DNA from: an uncultured Clostridia bacterium
Lineage (GTDB): Bacteria > Bacillota > Clostridia > Oscillospirales > Ruminococcaceae
Direction: 5' to 3'
Assembly (NCBI GenBank): GCA_947628615.1
Contig: CANRAO010000014.1
Coordinates: 1 to 45,372, forward strand
Length of the DNA stretch: 45,372 nt
In this document: in pieces, positions 16,997 through 26,884 of the stretch
How positions within the stretch are numbered: position 1 is the first letter of the stretch
Layout of the letters: each line of letters begins with the position of its first letter
Made by a program: the position numbers and the translations under genes
The notes under the pieces: model-generated
The model's input: the letters and a program-made list of their open reading frames with translations, nothing else
Databases searched by the model: none
What the model was told of the DNA's origin: nothing

Positions 16997-18436
16997 TTAC
17001 TCCGCACACAACTTAAAAATTACATCTGCATAAATTTTAGCTATATTCATAAATGTACTTATGTTTATGTGTTCGTCAGCGGCGTGCATATTGTTGTTTT
17101 CCCCCGGGAACTCTGCACCGAAGCCCACACCCATTTTGCTTGTGTGCAGATATGTTGCTCCACCCTCAGCCAGACATCCGCCCTTTAAACCGGTCAGCTC
17201 TGTATAAGATTTCAAAAGCGTCTGAATAAATTCGGAATTTTCTTCAACGTAATGAGGCTCCATAGCGTCATCATCTACATACGTCTGACCCAATTTTTCT
17301 AAATGCTCATCTAGCTTTGAATATATCTCTTTAAGACTTGTGCAAACGGGAAAACGAATATCCATTCCGCCCTTATACTTACCGCCGCCTATGTCAATCA
17401 GACTGTATACCTCCGTAATTTTTCCTGAAACATCATCCTCACAGAATAAATCAAGAGCCTCTCCGTGATACTCTCCGTAAGGGAAAAGCTTTGCAAGCTC
17501 GCATACAAGGTCATATGCTCCGCCCTTATCAAATGGAATAGCTGTAAGCAAATTAAGCAGAGCAGTTATTGCATTTTCTCCAAGCTCCGGCAGCGAACCG
17601 TGAGCAGATTTGCCTAATGAAGTAATTTTGATCTTACCGCCTGTTTCCTCTGCCACAAATTTTACGTTCATAGGCATTTCTGAAATTGTTTTGTCAATTA
17701 CGCTCTTTTCAATTCCTTTTACGATCGCATATGCCCTGTCAGGAACAGCGTTGATCACCGTTCCGCCCGAAACGCTTTCAATAACCGCACCGTCTATTTT
17801 ATTATTATAATTGCCCACCATAATAATATGAGATACGCCCTTTTCAACATTTACAACAGGAAAAGAAGAGTCAGGTGTAAGCATTTTGTCAGGAAGTCCT
17901 ATCTTGTTTGAATAGTACTTTAAATCCTCCATACCTGTTTCTTCACTTGCACCAAGCATAACCCTGACTTTCTTGTTCAGCTTAACGCCCAAGTCCTTGA
18001 TTGCCTTAACAGCGTATAAAACCGCAACGGCAGGACCCTTGTCGTCAATAGTTCCTCTGCCGTAAAGCTTGCCCTCGTCCTCATTGACTGTCAGTTTAAA
18101 GGGCTCATACGTCCAGCCCGAGCCTTTAGGAACAACATCTAAATGTGCAATAATTCCAAGCTCCGGTTTATCTGCCTGCTCACCGCCATAATCAAAAGTA
18201 ACCATATAATTTTCGTGATTTTGAAAAATAAATCCATTTTCGTGAAGTATTTCCCCGGCAGTTTCTAAGACCTTTGCAGGTCCTTCGCCGAAAGGCTTAT
18301 TGCTCTGCAAATCCTTTTTGCCGAGAACACTCTCTATCTCAACAAGTCTTGCAAGAGTTTTGAACATCTCCTGCCTGTTTTCATTAAGATATTCAGAAAC
18401 ACTGTCTCTGAACGCTTTTAGTTCTTTATTAGTCAT
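16997..18436 (-). CDS. pepV: M20 family dipeptidase PepV
   Basis: 479 aa cytoplasmic Zn dipeptidase that cleaves dipeptides with a free N-terminus, such as those released from imported peptides. The two-zinc site motifs are in order: HLDVVPKG, GRGTIDDKGP, SEETGMEDLKYY, the lid-domain AHGSLPELGENA and the C-terminal MHAADEHINI. The length and the insert after EETG fit PepV rather than carboxypeptidase G2. It lies 67 bp downstream of the Xaa-Pro peptidase gene in the opp operon direction, which supports a joint role in peptide use. Confidence 0.93.
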   Translation of the reverse strand: MTNKELKAFRDSVSEYLNENRQEMFKTLARLVEIESVLGKKDLQSNKPFGEGPAKVLETAGEILHENGFIFQNHENYMVTFDYGGEQADKPELGIIAHLDVVPKGSGWTYEPFKLTVNEDEGKLYGRGTIDDKGPAVAVLYAVKAIKDLGVKLNKKVRVMLGASEETGMEDLKYYSNKIGLPDKMLTPDSSFPVVNVEKGVSHIIMVGNYNNKIDGAVIESVSGGTVINAVPDRAYAIVKGIEKSVIDKTISEMPMNVKFVAEETGGKIKITSLGKSAHGSLPELGENAITALLNLLTAIPFDKGGAYDLVCELAKLFPYGEYHGEALDLFCEDDVSGKITEVYSLIDIGGGKYKGGMDIRFPVCTSLKEIYSKLDEHLEKLGQTYVDDDAMEPHYVEENSEFIQTLLKSYTELTGLKGGCLAEGGATYLHTSKMGVGFGAEFPGENNNMHAADEHINISTFMNIAKIYADVIFKLCAE

Positions 18437-18503
18437 AAAAGTTATCCTCTCTATGTAAAAACGAGAGCAAGAACCACTTGCCCTCTGTGATCATAATAAA
18501 AAA

Positions 18504-19580
18504 TCAATATACTATTTCCAGCTCTTTGCTGTAATGATTAAGAATTTCTACTCCGTTTTGAGTTACAAGAACCAAGTCCTCAATTCTCACGCCGACATCA
18601 CCGTCAATGTATATGCCGGGTTCTATTGAGAAAATCATTCCTTCTTCGACGGTATTTTCATTTACCGATGATACATCGCCGTACTCATGACACTCTATCC
18701 CTATAGAATGTCCCAAACGGTGGGTGAATTTATCACCGAAGCCCGCCTGCTCGATAATATCTCTTGCTGTCTTGTCAATATCGCAGAACCGAACTCCGGG
18801 TTTTATAATACTTTCAGCGGCTTTCTGTGCTTTGAGAACAGTTTCATATATCTTTCTATGCTCATCACTGACCTTTTTATAAAAAAATGTCCTTGTCATA
18901 TCCGAGCAATACCCGTCCTTTACACAGCCCATATCTATAAGAATACAGTCGCCCTCGCAAAGCGTGTTGTTACCGGCCTCATAATGACCGATAGCAGCAC
19001 ATTTCCCAAAGCCGACCAGCGGGTCGAACGAATACCCATAAGCGCCCATTGAAGCATATATATCCTTTAACTGCGAAGCTAATTCCCGTTCTGTCATACC
19101 TTCTCTGATACGGGTTTTCAGCTCACGCATAGCCTCGTCGTTCACTCTGGACGCCTCTCTCATAAGAGCTATTTCTTCACTATCCTTGCAGGCGCGAACA
19201 GTATCCACACAGACAGATGTATTCTTATAATCTAAAGCGCATCCAAGCTCCATAAGCCTCAGCAAAAACCTCGCAGGCAAATTTTTATCCACTCCGAGAG
19301 TTTTATCTCTGTCAATATACCGAGCGGCTATCCCGCAAGGATCGTCCTCGTCGCTAAACCACACCTTTTCCGCCCCCAGTTCCTCAGGAACGGTAAAAAG
19401 AGAGTTGATAAAAATTATATTCTCGCCGTCAGCATTAATGAGCAAAGCGAAAAATCTCTCGCCGGGATCTATCATCTTTCCGGTAAGGTAGAAAATTGAC
19501 GCAGGATCGCTTATCAGCATTTGCGAAACGCCGTTTTCAGTGAGCTTTGAAACCACTCTGTTAAGTCTGTTTACTTTCAA
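18504..19580 (-). CDS. M24 family Xaa-Pro peptidase
   Basis: 358 aa. Creatinase-type N-terminal domain (1-130) followed by the pita-bread metallopeptidase domain. Metal ligands are visible: Asp in CILIDMGCVKDG, Asp in SDMTRTFF, His in HRLGHSIGIECHEYG, Glu in FSIEPGIYI and Glu in VRIEDLVLV. It may be a prolidase (PepQ) or aminopeptidase P; the sequence alone does not decide. It sits 23 bp after oppF and before pepV, so it likely degrades proline-containing peptides brought in by Opp. Confidence 0.9.
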   Translation of the reverse strand: MKVNRLNRVVSKLTENGVSQMLISDPASIFYLTGKMIDPGERFFALLINADGENIIFINSLFTVPEELGAEKVWFSDEDDPCGIAARYIDRDKTLGVDKNLPARFLLRLMELGCALDYKNTSVCVDTVRACKDSEEIALMREASRVNDEAMRELKTRIREGMTERELASQLKDIYASMGAYGYSFDPLVGFGKCAAIGHYEAGNNTLCEGDCILIDMGCVKDGYCSDMTRTFFYKKVSDEHRKIYETVLKAQKAAESIIKPGVRFCDIDKTARDIIEQAGFGDKFTHRLGHSIGIECHEYGDVSSVNENTVEEGMIFSIEPGIYIDGDVGVRIEDLVLVTQNGVEILNHYSKELEIVY

Positions 19581-19603
19581 ATATATTCTTCTCTCTTTAA
19601 TTT

Positions 19604-20581
19604 CTATTTACCGCAAATATCGCAGGCAACAAAATGTCCGTCTCCTACATCTGCAAGCTGAGGACAATGCTCGTTGCATTTATTCTCAGCCTTAAAGCAT
19701 CTAGACGCAAATCTGCATCCGTCAGGCGGGTTTATAGGCGTAGGAACATCGCCCTTTAAAATTATTCTTTCCTTCTTGTGAGTAATGTCTACAGACGGGA
19801 TTGCCGATAAAAGTGCCTGAGTATAAGGATTGAGCGGATTGTTGTAAAGCTCGTTTTTCTCTGCTATCTCCATCAGCTTGCCCAGATACATAACGCCTAC
19901 TCTGTCGCTTATATGCTTGACAACATTAAGACCGTGAGCAATAAACAAATATGTAAGACCAAATTCGTCCTTTAAGTCGTCAAGAAGATTTAACACCTGC
20001 GCCTGAATAGAAACGTCAAGAGCCGAAACAGGCTCGTCGCAAACTATCAGCTTCGGATTAACAGCCAAAGCTCTTGCAATACCGACTCTCTGTCTTTGAC
20101 CTCCTGAAAACTCGTGCGGATACCTGTTTCTTTGGTGGTTTGCAAGTCCAACGCAGTCGAGCAGATAGTTTACTCTTTTCTCTACCTCGTTCTTAGGCAG
20201 GATTTTATTTATAATTATCGGCTCTGCTATAATATCGCCGACGGTCATTTTCGGGTTTAATGAAGCATAAGGGTCTTGGAAAATAAGCTGAATTTCTCTG
20301 CAGTATTTTCTCCTTTCCTTTTGCTTTAACGCCGTAAGCTCAACGCCGTCGTAAATGATTTTTCCGCTTGTCGGCGTATAGAGATTTACAAGCATTTTTC
20401 CGATAGTTGACTTTCCGCAGCCTGACTCTCCAACAAGACCGAATGCCTCGCCCTTGTATATTTTGAATGAAACGTCGTCAACAGCCTTTAAAACGTCTAT
20501 AGGCTTGCCGAAAAAGCTGGTGTTTACGGTAAAGAACTTCGATAAGTTCTGAACCTCTAAAAGAACTTCTCTGTTTTCCAT
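19604..20581 (-). CDS. oppF: Oligopeptide/dipeptide ABC transporter ATPase F subunit
   Basis: 325 aa. ATPase that powers peptide import with OppD. Walker A GESGCGKST, Q-loop LIFQDPYASLNP, signature FSGGQRQR, Walker B LIVCDEPVSALD, and switch His in FIAHGLNVV. The C-terminal oligopeptide transporter region carries a Cys cluster (CRFASRCF, NKCNEHCP), a motif known in Opp/Dpp ATPases to bind an iron-sulfur cluster. The ATG shares one base with the oppD stop (TAATG), so translation is probably coupled. Confidence 0.95.
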   Translation of the reverse strand: MENREVLLEVQNLSKFFTVNTSFFGKPIDVLKAVDDVSFKIYKGEAFGLVGESGCGKSTIGKMLVNLYTPTSGKIIYDGVELTALKQKERRKYCREIQLIFQDPYASLNPKMTVGDIIAEPIIINKILPKNEVEKRVNYLLDCVGLANHQRNRYPHEFSGGQRQRVGIARALAVNPKLIVCDEPVSALDVSIQAQVLNLLDDLKDEFGLTYLFIAHGLNVVKHISDRVGVMYLGKLMEIAEKNELYNNPLNPYTQALLSAIPSVDITHKKERIILKGDVPTPINPPDGCRFASRCFKAENKCNEHCPQLADVGDGHFVACDICGK

Positions 20582-21555
20582 TAAACATCAACCTCCTCTT
20601 CATCACTATGTAAAAAGCATCTTACTTTTCTTCCGTTCACATCTACAAGTGCAGGCATATGCTCCTTGCATTTTTCCATACAATGGTCGCATCTGTCAGC
20701 AAAAGAACATCCCTTAGGCAGCTTAGTCGGGTCGGGAACGACTCCCTTTATCATAAACAGCCTGTCTTTGTCCTCCTCCATTCGGGGTATAGACTCAAGC
20801 AAGCCCTTTGTATAAGGGTGAAGCGGGTCTGTGAATATGTCCTTAACGTCTGCCTGCTCAACAATTCTTCCGCAGTACATTACAACAACTCTGTCAGCGG
20901 TTTCAGCAACTACTCCCAAATCGTGAGTAATAAGCAAGACCGCCATACCTATTTTATTTCTCAGCTTGTCAATAAGCTCTAAAATCTGTGCCTGGATTGT
21001 AACATCAAGAGCGGTTGTAGGTTCATCGGCAATCAAAACCTCAGGATTGCACGAAAGTGCCATAGCAATCATAACTCTCTGACGCATTCCTCCGCTCATC
21101 TGATGCGGATAGTCCTCCATTCTCTGCTCAGGAGACGGTATGCCAACTAAATCAAGCATTTTTATTGCAGTTTTTCTCGCTTCAGACTTTGATAAGTCTG
21201 TATGAGTCAGTATCGACTCCATAATCTGATCGCCTATTTTATAAACAGGGTTTAAAGAGGTCATAGGCTCTTGGAAAATCATCGAGATCTTATCGCCTCT
21301 GATTTTGTTCATTTCCTTTTTGGTCTTATCAACCAGATTTTCACCGTGGAACATTATCCTCCCGCCGGTTACTTTTCCCGGGTCTCGGATAAGCCCCATA
21401 ACAGACAGCGAAGATACACTTTTTCCTGAGCCTGATTCGCCTACGATAGCCAGTATCTCGCCCTTTTCAACGCCAAAGCTGACATTGTTTACAGCCTTGA
21501 CCGTTCCTCTTTTAACTTTAAATTCCGTTTTTAGATTCTCAACTTCTAATAACAT
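20581..21555 (-). CDS. oppD: Oligopeptide/dipeptide ABC transporter ATPase D subunit
   Basis: 324 aa. Walker [10 protein letters not shown]-loop [12 protein letters not shown], signature MSGGMRQR, Walker [13 protein letters not shown], and switch His in [11 protein letters not shown]. The C-terminus has the Cys motif [14 protein letters not shown] plus a later Cys. AGGAGG precedes the ATG. Located 11 bp after oppC and overlapping oppF by one base. Confidence 0.95.
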   Translation of the reverse strand: MLLEVENLKTEFKVKRGTVKAVNNVSFGVEKGEILAIVGESGSGKSVSSLSVMGLIRDPGKVTGGRIMFHGENLVDKTKKEMNKIRGDKISMIFQEPMTSLNPVYKIGDQIMESILTHTDLSKSEARKTAIKMLDLVGIPSPEQRMEDYPHQMSGGMRQRVMIAMALSCNPEVLIADEPTTALDVTIQAQILELIDKLRNKIGMAVLLITHDLGVVAETADRVVVMYCGRIVEQADVKDIFTDPLHPYTKGLLESIPRMEEDKDRLFMIKGVVPDPTKLPKGCSFADRCDHCMEKCKEHMPALVDVNGRKVRCFLHSDEEEVDV

Positions 21556-21566
21556 CCCGCAACCTC

Positions 21567-22475
21567 CTAACTTCTTGACTTAGGATCAAGAGCGTCTCTC
21601 AATCCGTCACCGAACAGGTTAAACGCAAGCACAGCAAGTGTTATAGCAAGTCCGGGGAATATAAGCATATAAGGATATACTAAAATCATACTTCTTACAC
21701 GACCTAACATATCTCCCCATTCTGCCGTAGGCGGCTGAACGCCCAGACCTAAGAATCCCAAAGCGGCAGTATCAAGAATAGCCGTTGAAATTCCCAGAGT
21801 AGCTCTTACTACGATCGATGAAACTACGTTAGGTATGATGTGGTGGAATATGATTCTCCTATCGCTGTTTCCCAAAACCTTTGCCGCAGCGACATAGTCG
21901 TTTTCTTTTGTAGACAAAATAGAACTTCTAATAATTCTTGCGTATTCAGGAATTGAAACAACGCCGATAGCGATAATAGCCTTGTCAATACCTTTACCCA
22001 AAGCCGCCATAAGCGTAATAGCAAGCAATATAGACGGAATTGAAAGCATCATATCCATAATTCTCATAATAACGGCGTCAATCTTTCCACCGAAGTAACC
22101 TGCAATCGAACCGAGAATTGTTCCGATAAGAAGCGACATAGCGACCGCAGCAATACCTACAAATAGAGATACTCTTGTTCCGACGATTATACGGCTGAAA
22201 ATATCTCTTCCCAGATTATCAGTGCCGAACCAGTGTGCTGCTGACGGTTTCTGATATGCTTCGCTCATAACCTGAGCATTAGGGTCATAAGGTGTTATGT
22301 AAGGCCCTATGATTGCAATTATAACCAGAACAACGATAACAAACAGACCGAACAGAGCCGCTTTGTTTTTCTTAAGCGTATCCCACATCGCTTTAAATCG
22401 TGATTCAGGCTTTTCTATAGCGGCAGCCTCCTGAACGTCAACGCCGTCGGCTGCTAAAACTTTTTTTCTAGCCAT
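21567..22475 (-). CDS. oppC: Oligopeptide/dipeptide ABC transporter permease C subunit
   Basis: 302 aa inner membrane permease. A cytoplasmic N-terminal segment, one TM near 40-60, then [21 protein letters not shown], typical of OppC/DppC, and the EAA loop region [23 protein letters not shown] that contacts the ATPases. Starts at 22475 behind GAGGAG. Followed at 11 bp by oppD. Confidence 0.95.
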   Translation of the reverse strand: MARKKVLAADGVDVQEAAAIEKPESRFKAMWDTLKKNKAALFGLFVIVVLVIIAIIGPYITPYDPNAQVMSEAYQKPSAAHWFGTDNLGRDIFSRIIVGTRVSLFVGIAAVAMSLLIGTILGSIAGYFGGKIDAVIMRIMDMMLSIPSILLAITLMAALGKGIDKAIIAIGVVSIPEYARIIRSSILSTKENDYVAAAKVLGNSDRRIIFHHIIPNVVSSIVVRATLGISTAILDTAALGFLGLGVQPPTAEWGDMLGRVRSMILVYPYMLIFPGLAITLAVLAFNLFGDGLRDALDPKSRS

Positions 22476-22563
22476 TAAAATTTACTCCTCTCATTGTTTT
22501 TGCATTAATTAAAAACAGTATAAATCTTATAGCAAAAACTTATATTTGAAAACCCTTGATTTG

Positions 22564-23580
22564 TCAGCTTTCTTTCTTTCCGTACTTGATTCTCGGGTCT
22601 AAGAACGCATAAATTATATCGACAATCAAGTTCATAAGCACGAATATAGTTGCAATTATCAGCACGACTGCCTGAATTACAGGGAAGTCTGATTTAGTTA
22701 TACATTCAACAGTGTAGCTTCCTATTCCGGGCCATGCAAAAACCGTCTCGGTCAAAACCGCTCCGCCTAACAATGAGCCGAATTGAAGTCCTATTACCGT
22801 TACTATCGGCATAAGTGCATTTCTCAAACCGTGCTTGAGAACAACTTTTCCCTCGCTTATTCCCTTTGAACGTGCAGTTCTTATGTAATCCTGATTTAAA
22901 GCGTCAAGCATACTCGACCTTGTCATTCTCGAAATTATCGCAAGAGTGTAAAGCGCTAAAGTAACTCCCGGTAAAATTAAATGCCATAAAGCATTTTTAA
23001 ACGCCTCAAAATCTCCCTGAACAAGAGTGTCTATAAGGTAAAATCCGGTGCCTCCGTCAGGTCTGAGCATTGAGTCGATTCTTCCGCTGGCAGGAAGCCA
23101 GCCTAATATCTTTACAAATAGTATGATAAACAAAATTCCCAGCCAGAATATCGGTATTGAAACTCCCACAAGGGACAAAACCATACTTGCGTTATCAATA
23201 ATACTGTTTTTCTTAACTGCGGCAATTACGCCTATTAAAATTCCGAAAACGGTTGCAACTATAATTGCAAATATCGCAATTTCTATAGTAGCAGGAAATC
23301 TTGAGCCTATTTCATTAAGCACAGAGTTATTTGTGTAATACGATTCTCCGAAGTCTCCTGTAACTGCTCCCTTTATAAAGTTCACATACTGAACGACTAT
23401 ATTCTCATTCAAACCGTTTGCTTCACGCCACTCCTGCATCGAAGCCTCTGTTGCGTGCTGACCTAAAACAACAGGCGCAGGGTCGGGAGCGCAAACTCGC
23501 AATAAGAAAAATACGATTATTGATACGCCTATCAAAACCGGAATAAGCATAAGCAATCGCTTGATGATATACTTGATCAT
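22564..23580 (-). CDS. oppB: Oligopeptide/dipeptide ABC transporter permease B subunit
   Basis: 338 aa. N-terminus MIKYIIKRLLMLIPVLIGVS and GNIV/ENIVVQYVNFIKGAVTGDFG are characteristic of OppB/DppB. The EAA loop is YIRTARSKGISEGKVVLKHGLRNALMP, and the end (LNLIVDIIYAFLDPRIKYG) is also typical. ATG at 23580 matches homologous N-termini; the AAAGGA Shine-Dalgarno sequence is 13 nt upstream, so in-frame starts at 23592 or 23604 remain possible. It is separated from oppA by 284 bp holding a strong hairpin. Confidence 0.93.
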   Translation of the reverse strand: MIKYIIKRLLMLIPVLIGVSIIVFFLLRVCAPDPAPVVLGQHATEASMQEWREANGLNENIVVQYVNFIKGAVTGDFGESYYTNNSVLNEIGSRFPATIEIAIFAIIVATVFGILIGVIAAVKKNSIIDNASMVLSLVGVSIPIFWLGILFIILFVKILGWLPASGRIDSMLRPDGGTGFYLIDTLVQGDFEAFKNALWHLILPGVTLALYTLAIISRMTRSSMLDALNQDYIRTARSKGISEGKVVLKHGLRNALMPIVTVIGLQFGSLLGGAVLTETVFAWPGIGSYTVECITKSDFPVIQAVVLIIATIFVLMNLIVDIIYAFLDPRIKYGKKES

Positions 23581-23782
23581 ATAAAATATCATTCCTTTCT
23601 GCACATTTACAAGCAGAATCCAAATCAGCCGGAATTAACTAATCGATTTAAACCTGCAAATCTGCATAAACTTTTTCACGCTATACCTATCTTTATAACT
23701 TTTCTATTTGAAAGCTATTAGTTCTCTTTTCAGCATATATTTTTCAGCTATGTACTTCAATGTATGCTGAAAATAAAACTGA

Positions 23783-23843
23783 TAAAAACAACAATGGCAA
23801 ATATAGAGAAAACGCCATTGTTTCCGTCATTCTCTATATTTGC
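23783..23843 (-). terminator. Attenuator-like hairpin between oppA and oppB
   Basis: On the minus strand GCAAATATAGAGAA (23843-23830) is a perfect 14-bp match to TTCTCTATATTTGC (23810-23797), followed by CATTGTTGTTTTTATC. Within the loop CAATGGC (23820-23814) can instead pair with GCCATTG (23798-23792), so two folds compete. It lies 20 bp past the oppA stop and is expected to end or stabilise most oppA transcripts, giving more binding protein than permease. Confidence 0.8.
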
Positions 23844-23864
23844 TTGTTGTAAAAAGTTTAAAAT

Positions 23865-25436
23865 TTAGTTTTTAGTAACCTTATACAGCTTAACTGTAGC
23901 TGTGCAGTGATATACGAAATCCTTAACATTCGACTTGCAAGCTGTAAGATCCTGCTGGTGTGAAATAGGCAGCCAGATTGCACGGTCTGCAACATACTGC
24001 TCCATATCAGCATACATCTTGTTTCTTGAGTCGCCTGCTGGCTCTTTAGCAGCGTCAGAGATCATCTTTGCATACTCTTTATATGCTGCCTTATCGTCCT
24101 TATTCTTAGCAAGGTTGAATCTTGCTACGTTCATTCCTGCGTTTGTATCGCTCATAAGGTTCATAAAGTTATCAGGGTCTCCGTTATCTCCCGACCAGCC
24201 ATAGAAACATATATCGTAGTCGCCTGCGATAGTTCTGTCTTTATATGTTGTCCAGTCATAAGCGTCAATAGTACACTCAACGCCGACATCTGCCAAATAT
24301 CCCTGAACTGCCTCAGTCAATGTCTGACCTGTAGCGGTATTATAAGGTCTTGGGTTTGTATATGTGATAACATGGAGCTTCTTAATGCCCTTCTTCTCAA
24401 GAGTTGCCTTTGCAGCGTCTTTATCATAAGCTATCTGCTTTACATCTTGGCTGTAGCCAGGAACAAATGAAGGAAGAACTGTTGTAGCCTTTTCAGCATA
24501 GCCGTTGTAAAGTGTCTGAACCATCTCGTCAACGTTTATAGCCTGTGAAAGAGCAACACGGGTTTCCTTGTCAAGTCTCTCAATGTTGTATGCCATATAG
24601 TTGATGTTCATACCCGGAGTCTGAGAAACTGTGATATTGCTGTCCTTCTTCAGGTTCTCCATCTGGTTTGTATCAATACCGTCGATAATGTCTACATCGC
24701 CTGACTGTAACTCAACTATCTTTGTTGAAGCGTCCTTGATAGTACGGATAACAACGTTCTTAGTCTTAGCCAGATTATCCTTATCCCAGTAATCCTCGTT
24801 AGCAACGAGCTTAACGTCCTGATCCTTGTTCCACTCAACGAACTTGTAAGGACCTGTACCTACAGGGTTGTTCATAAGATCGCCCTTTTGAGCAGCCGTA
24901 GGACTTACCATAGGTGCGCCGAATACCATTGCAAGGTTAGCAAGGAACGGTGTTGAAGGCTGTTTCAGTGTGATTTTGATTGTGTAATCGTCAACTACTT
25001 CACTCTTGTCAACATATCCCCATACGAAATCTGCGTATGTCATATCCTCAGTCTTGTTGATAGTGTTACGCTCAACATTGAATTTAACAGCCTCAGCGTT
25101 AAAGTCTGTTCCGTCGTGGAACTTAACGCCCTGTCTCAGCTTGAATGTGTAAACAAGTCCGTCATCAGAAATCTCCCATGACTCAGCTAAGCAAGGCTTG
25201 ACCTCTGTTGAATCGTCAGCATAGGTCAATAATCCCTCATAGATCTGGTTTGTGACCTTTGCAGATTCTCCGTCGTCAACAATCTGAGGGTCAAGACCTC
25301 TCGGGTCAGCACCCTGTGCGTAAACTAAAGTATCTGCACTTGATGAGCCGCCGGATTTCTTGTCTCCGCCGCAGGCTGCAAGACAGGATACTGCCATTAC
25401 CGCAGCCAATAATGCACTAAACACCTTTTTCTTCAT
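23865..25436 (-). CDS. oppA: Oligopeptide ABC transporter substrate-binding lipoprotein
   Basis: 523 aa. Lipoprotein signal peptide MKKKVFSALLAAVMAVSCLAACGG with lipobox LAAC (Cys22), then a Ser/Gly linker. The mature part is an SBP family 5 peptide-binding protein: LAESWEISDDGLVYTFKLRQGVKFHDGT, NPVGTGPYKFVEWNKDQ, SQAINVDEMVQTLYNGYAEKA. It captures peptides outside the membrane for OppBCDF. The ATG at 25436 follows GAAAGGAAG; the longer open frame upstream lies in the untranslated leader. The exact peptide specificity is not readable from sequence; the DppA/nickel branch is not excluded, but the peptidases downstream favour peptides. Confidence 0.95.
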   Translation of the reverse strand: MKKKVFSALLAAVMAVSCLAACGGDKKSGGSSSADTLVYAQGADPRGLDPQIVDDGESAKVTNQIYEGLLTYADDSTEVKPCLAESWEISDDGLVYTFKLRQGVKFHDGTDFNAEAVKFNVERNTINKTEDMTYADFVWGYVDKSEVVDDYTIKITLKQPSTPFLANLAMVFGAPMVSPTAAQKGDLMNNPVGTGPYKFVEWNKDQDVKLVANEDYWDKDNLAKTKNVVIRTIKDASTKIVELQSGDVDIIDGIDTNQMENLKKDSNITVSQTPGMNINYMAYNIERLDKETRVALSQAINVDEMVQTLYNGYAEKATTVLPSFVPGYSQDVKQIAYDKDAAKATLEKKGIKKLHVITYTNPRPYNTATGQTLTEAVQGYLADVGVECTIDAYDWTTYKDRTIAGDYDICFYGWSGDNGDPDNFMNLMSDTNAGMNVARFNLAKNKDDKAAYKEYAKMISDAAKEPAGDSRNKMYADMEQYVADRAIWLPISHQQDLTACKSNVKDFVYHCTATVKLYKVTKN

Positions 25437-25552
25437 GTCTTTTCTTCCTTTCAGTTTTACAAAAATAAGGACGCTCACAAAAACAATTACAAAACACATA
25501 TAGTTAATGTAAATGTGATTTAAAGCATCCTTGCCTTTGCTGTTTTTATTAC

Positions 25553-25570
25553 ACCCGAAATAAATCGGGT
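25553..25570 (-). promoter_or_regulatory. Hairpin at the 5' end of the oppA transcript
   Basis: ACCCGA-AATAAA/TTTATT-TCGGGT, a perfect 6-bp stem a few bases after the predicted start. It may stabilise the mRNA or serve as an operator. The rest of the ~335-bp stretch 25437-25771 shows only the promoter and AT-rich sequence. Confidence 0.4.
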
Positions 25571-25580
25571 TTAATACATT

Positions 25581-25610
25581 ATTATACACATATATTATAA
25601 ACTATTTCAA
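25581..25610 (-). promoter_or_regulatory. Promoter for the opp operon
   Basis: Minus-strand TTGAAA (25610-25605) and TATAAT (25586-25581) with an 18-bp spacer, leaving a leader of about 135 nt before oppA. Confidence 0.65.
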
Positions 25611-25771
25611 AAACATATTCAATAGTAAATGTAAACAAATAGAACATTCAAATTTCGTCAATGTATTCAGATTTTATTACGAAACTTTTGTGATATTATG
25701 TCTATTTGTATTTGTACCCATCTGCAAGACCTTAAAATTATAAATCTTTATACAAATTCAAACATATGATT

Positions 25772-26578
25772 TTACAACTTTTTGCCACATTCGGTACAAA
25801 ACACATATCCGTCTTGAGTAACAGCTCCGCAGTTAGAACAGGTGTTTTCAACTATCTCAGCCTTTGCCGTCTCAACGCTTTCCGACGGCTTATAACCATC
25901 GGGAGATGTTTTTTCAAAAGTTTTGTCCTTATTCGAGTATTCATAAGACTGTGATGCGTCCTCGTCCTCCATAATGAAAGATACATCTTTCTCACCGTTT
26001 TCCCTTGGGCGTTTCATATCAGTTTTTGCAGGAAAAGCCGCAAACAGTGATACCAGCAGCATAAGCAAGCCCAGTGATAAAACAGGAACCGCTGAAAATA
26101 TCAGCATCCATTTTCCTGCTGTGAATACACTTTCATAACCTGCATAATAATCCCCAGCAATGCTAGATACAACAGGACCTGTTATAAATCCCAAAACGAT
26201 TAGCAAACAGGAAATACATATAAGTGATACTCCGTATCCCCTGAACGCTCTGTAGGTATAAACGCGGTTTAATTTATAAAGAGAAACCCAAATAACAAGC
26301 AAGAGTATGATTATAACTATTAATGCAACAAGCATAGGAGCAGAACCAATCCAGCTTATCGAACGGTTGATACCAAAAACCTCCGGAATTTCAATATCCT
26401 CTATGCCCACTGTTTCAAGAAATCTCTGCATTCCTTGATAACTATGAAGGACGATTCTTATAAAACACGAAGCGGTAAAAAGAAATGCAGTTATTATCGT
26501 TGTAATAACTAAAACAACCGTTGTTATTACACCGCTAGTACCAAGCCGATTTTCAAGCCTGAATTTTTCCTTGCTCAT
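25772..26578 (-). CDS. Membrane protein with C-terminal zinc ribbon, unknown function
   Basis: 268 aa. Four hydrophobic segments (about 17-42, 78-103, 114-135 and 157-186) are followed by a polar linker (about 190-245) and a zinc ribbon, CSNCGAVTQDGYVFCTECG, at the extreme C-terminus. The zinc ribbon is likely cytoplasmic. No specific family recognised; similar membrane-plus-zinc-ribbon proteins are common in Clostridia with no known role. The gene has its own promoter and lies codirectional with opp but separated by over 190 bp from the opp promoter. Confidence 0.78.
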   Translation of the reverse strand: MSKEKFRLENRLGTSGVITTVVLVITTIITAFLFTASCFIRIVLHSYQGMQRFLETVGIEDIEIPEVFGINRSISWIGSAPMLVALIVIIILLLVIWVSLYKLNRVYTYRAFRGYGVSLICISCLLIVLGFITGPVVSSIAGDYYAGYESVFTAGKWMLIFSAVPVLSLGLLMLLVSLFAAFPAKTDMKRPRENGEKDVSFIMEDEDASQSYEYSNKDKTFEKTSPDGYKPSESVETAKAEIVENTCSNCGAVTQDGYVFCTECGKKL

Positions 26579-26614
26579 TATACCCTCCTAGTTTGTACTA
26601 AAATTTATATTTTT

Positions 26615-26643
26615 ATTATAGCTTTTTTAGTGTATTTTGTCAA
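26615..26643 (-). promoter_or_regulatory. Promoter for the membrane zinc-ribbon gene
   Basis: Minus-strand TTGACA (26643-26638) and TATAAT (26620-26615) with a 17-bp spacer, 37 bp before the start codon. Confidence 0.82.
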
Positions 26644-26810
26644 TAACACAACTTAGGTAACTAATATTTTATATATTTTTCCCAACTAGATTCAATTTAA
26701 TTCTTAATCAATAAATTTTTATTTCTCTTAAAAATATTACAAGAGTAGATGAATTATGTTTTAACGCCAATTTCTAACCTATTTCTTACCTCTTGCATCT
26801 GACTTCTTGC

Positions 26811-26825
26811 AGGGCTTGCAGCCCT
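26811..26825. repeat. Palindrome in the divergent intergenic region
   Basis: AGGGCT-TGC-AGCCCT is a perfect 6-bp inverted repeat with 3-nt loop, flanked by TTGC and preceded by TTGC-rich text (CTCTTGCATCTGACTTCTTGC). Apart from this palindrome and the two promoters, the 410-bp gap 26579-26989 holds no gene. Confidence 0.5.
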
Positions 26826-26884
26826 TTGTACATATTTAGCAAAAATATTTATAAAATCATATAAAAATTCTGCTTGGCTATACC

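Noticed and set aside
25437-25589. N-terminal extension of OppA
   Set aside because: The extension spans the leader hairpin and the promoter -10 box; the start at 25436 begins a textbook lipoprotein signal.
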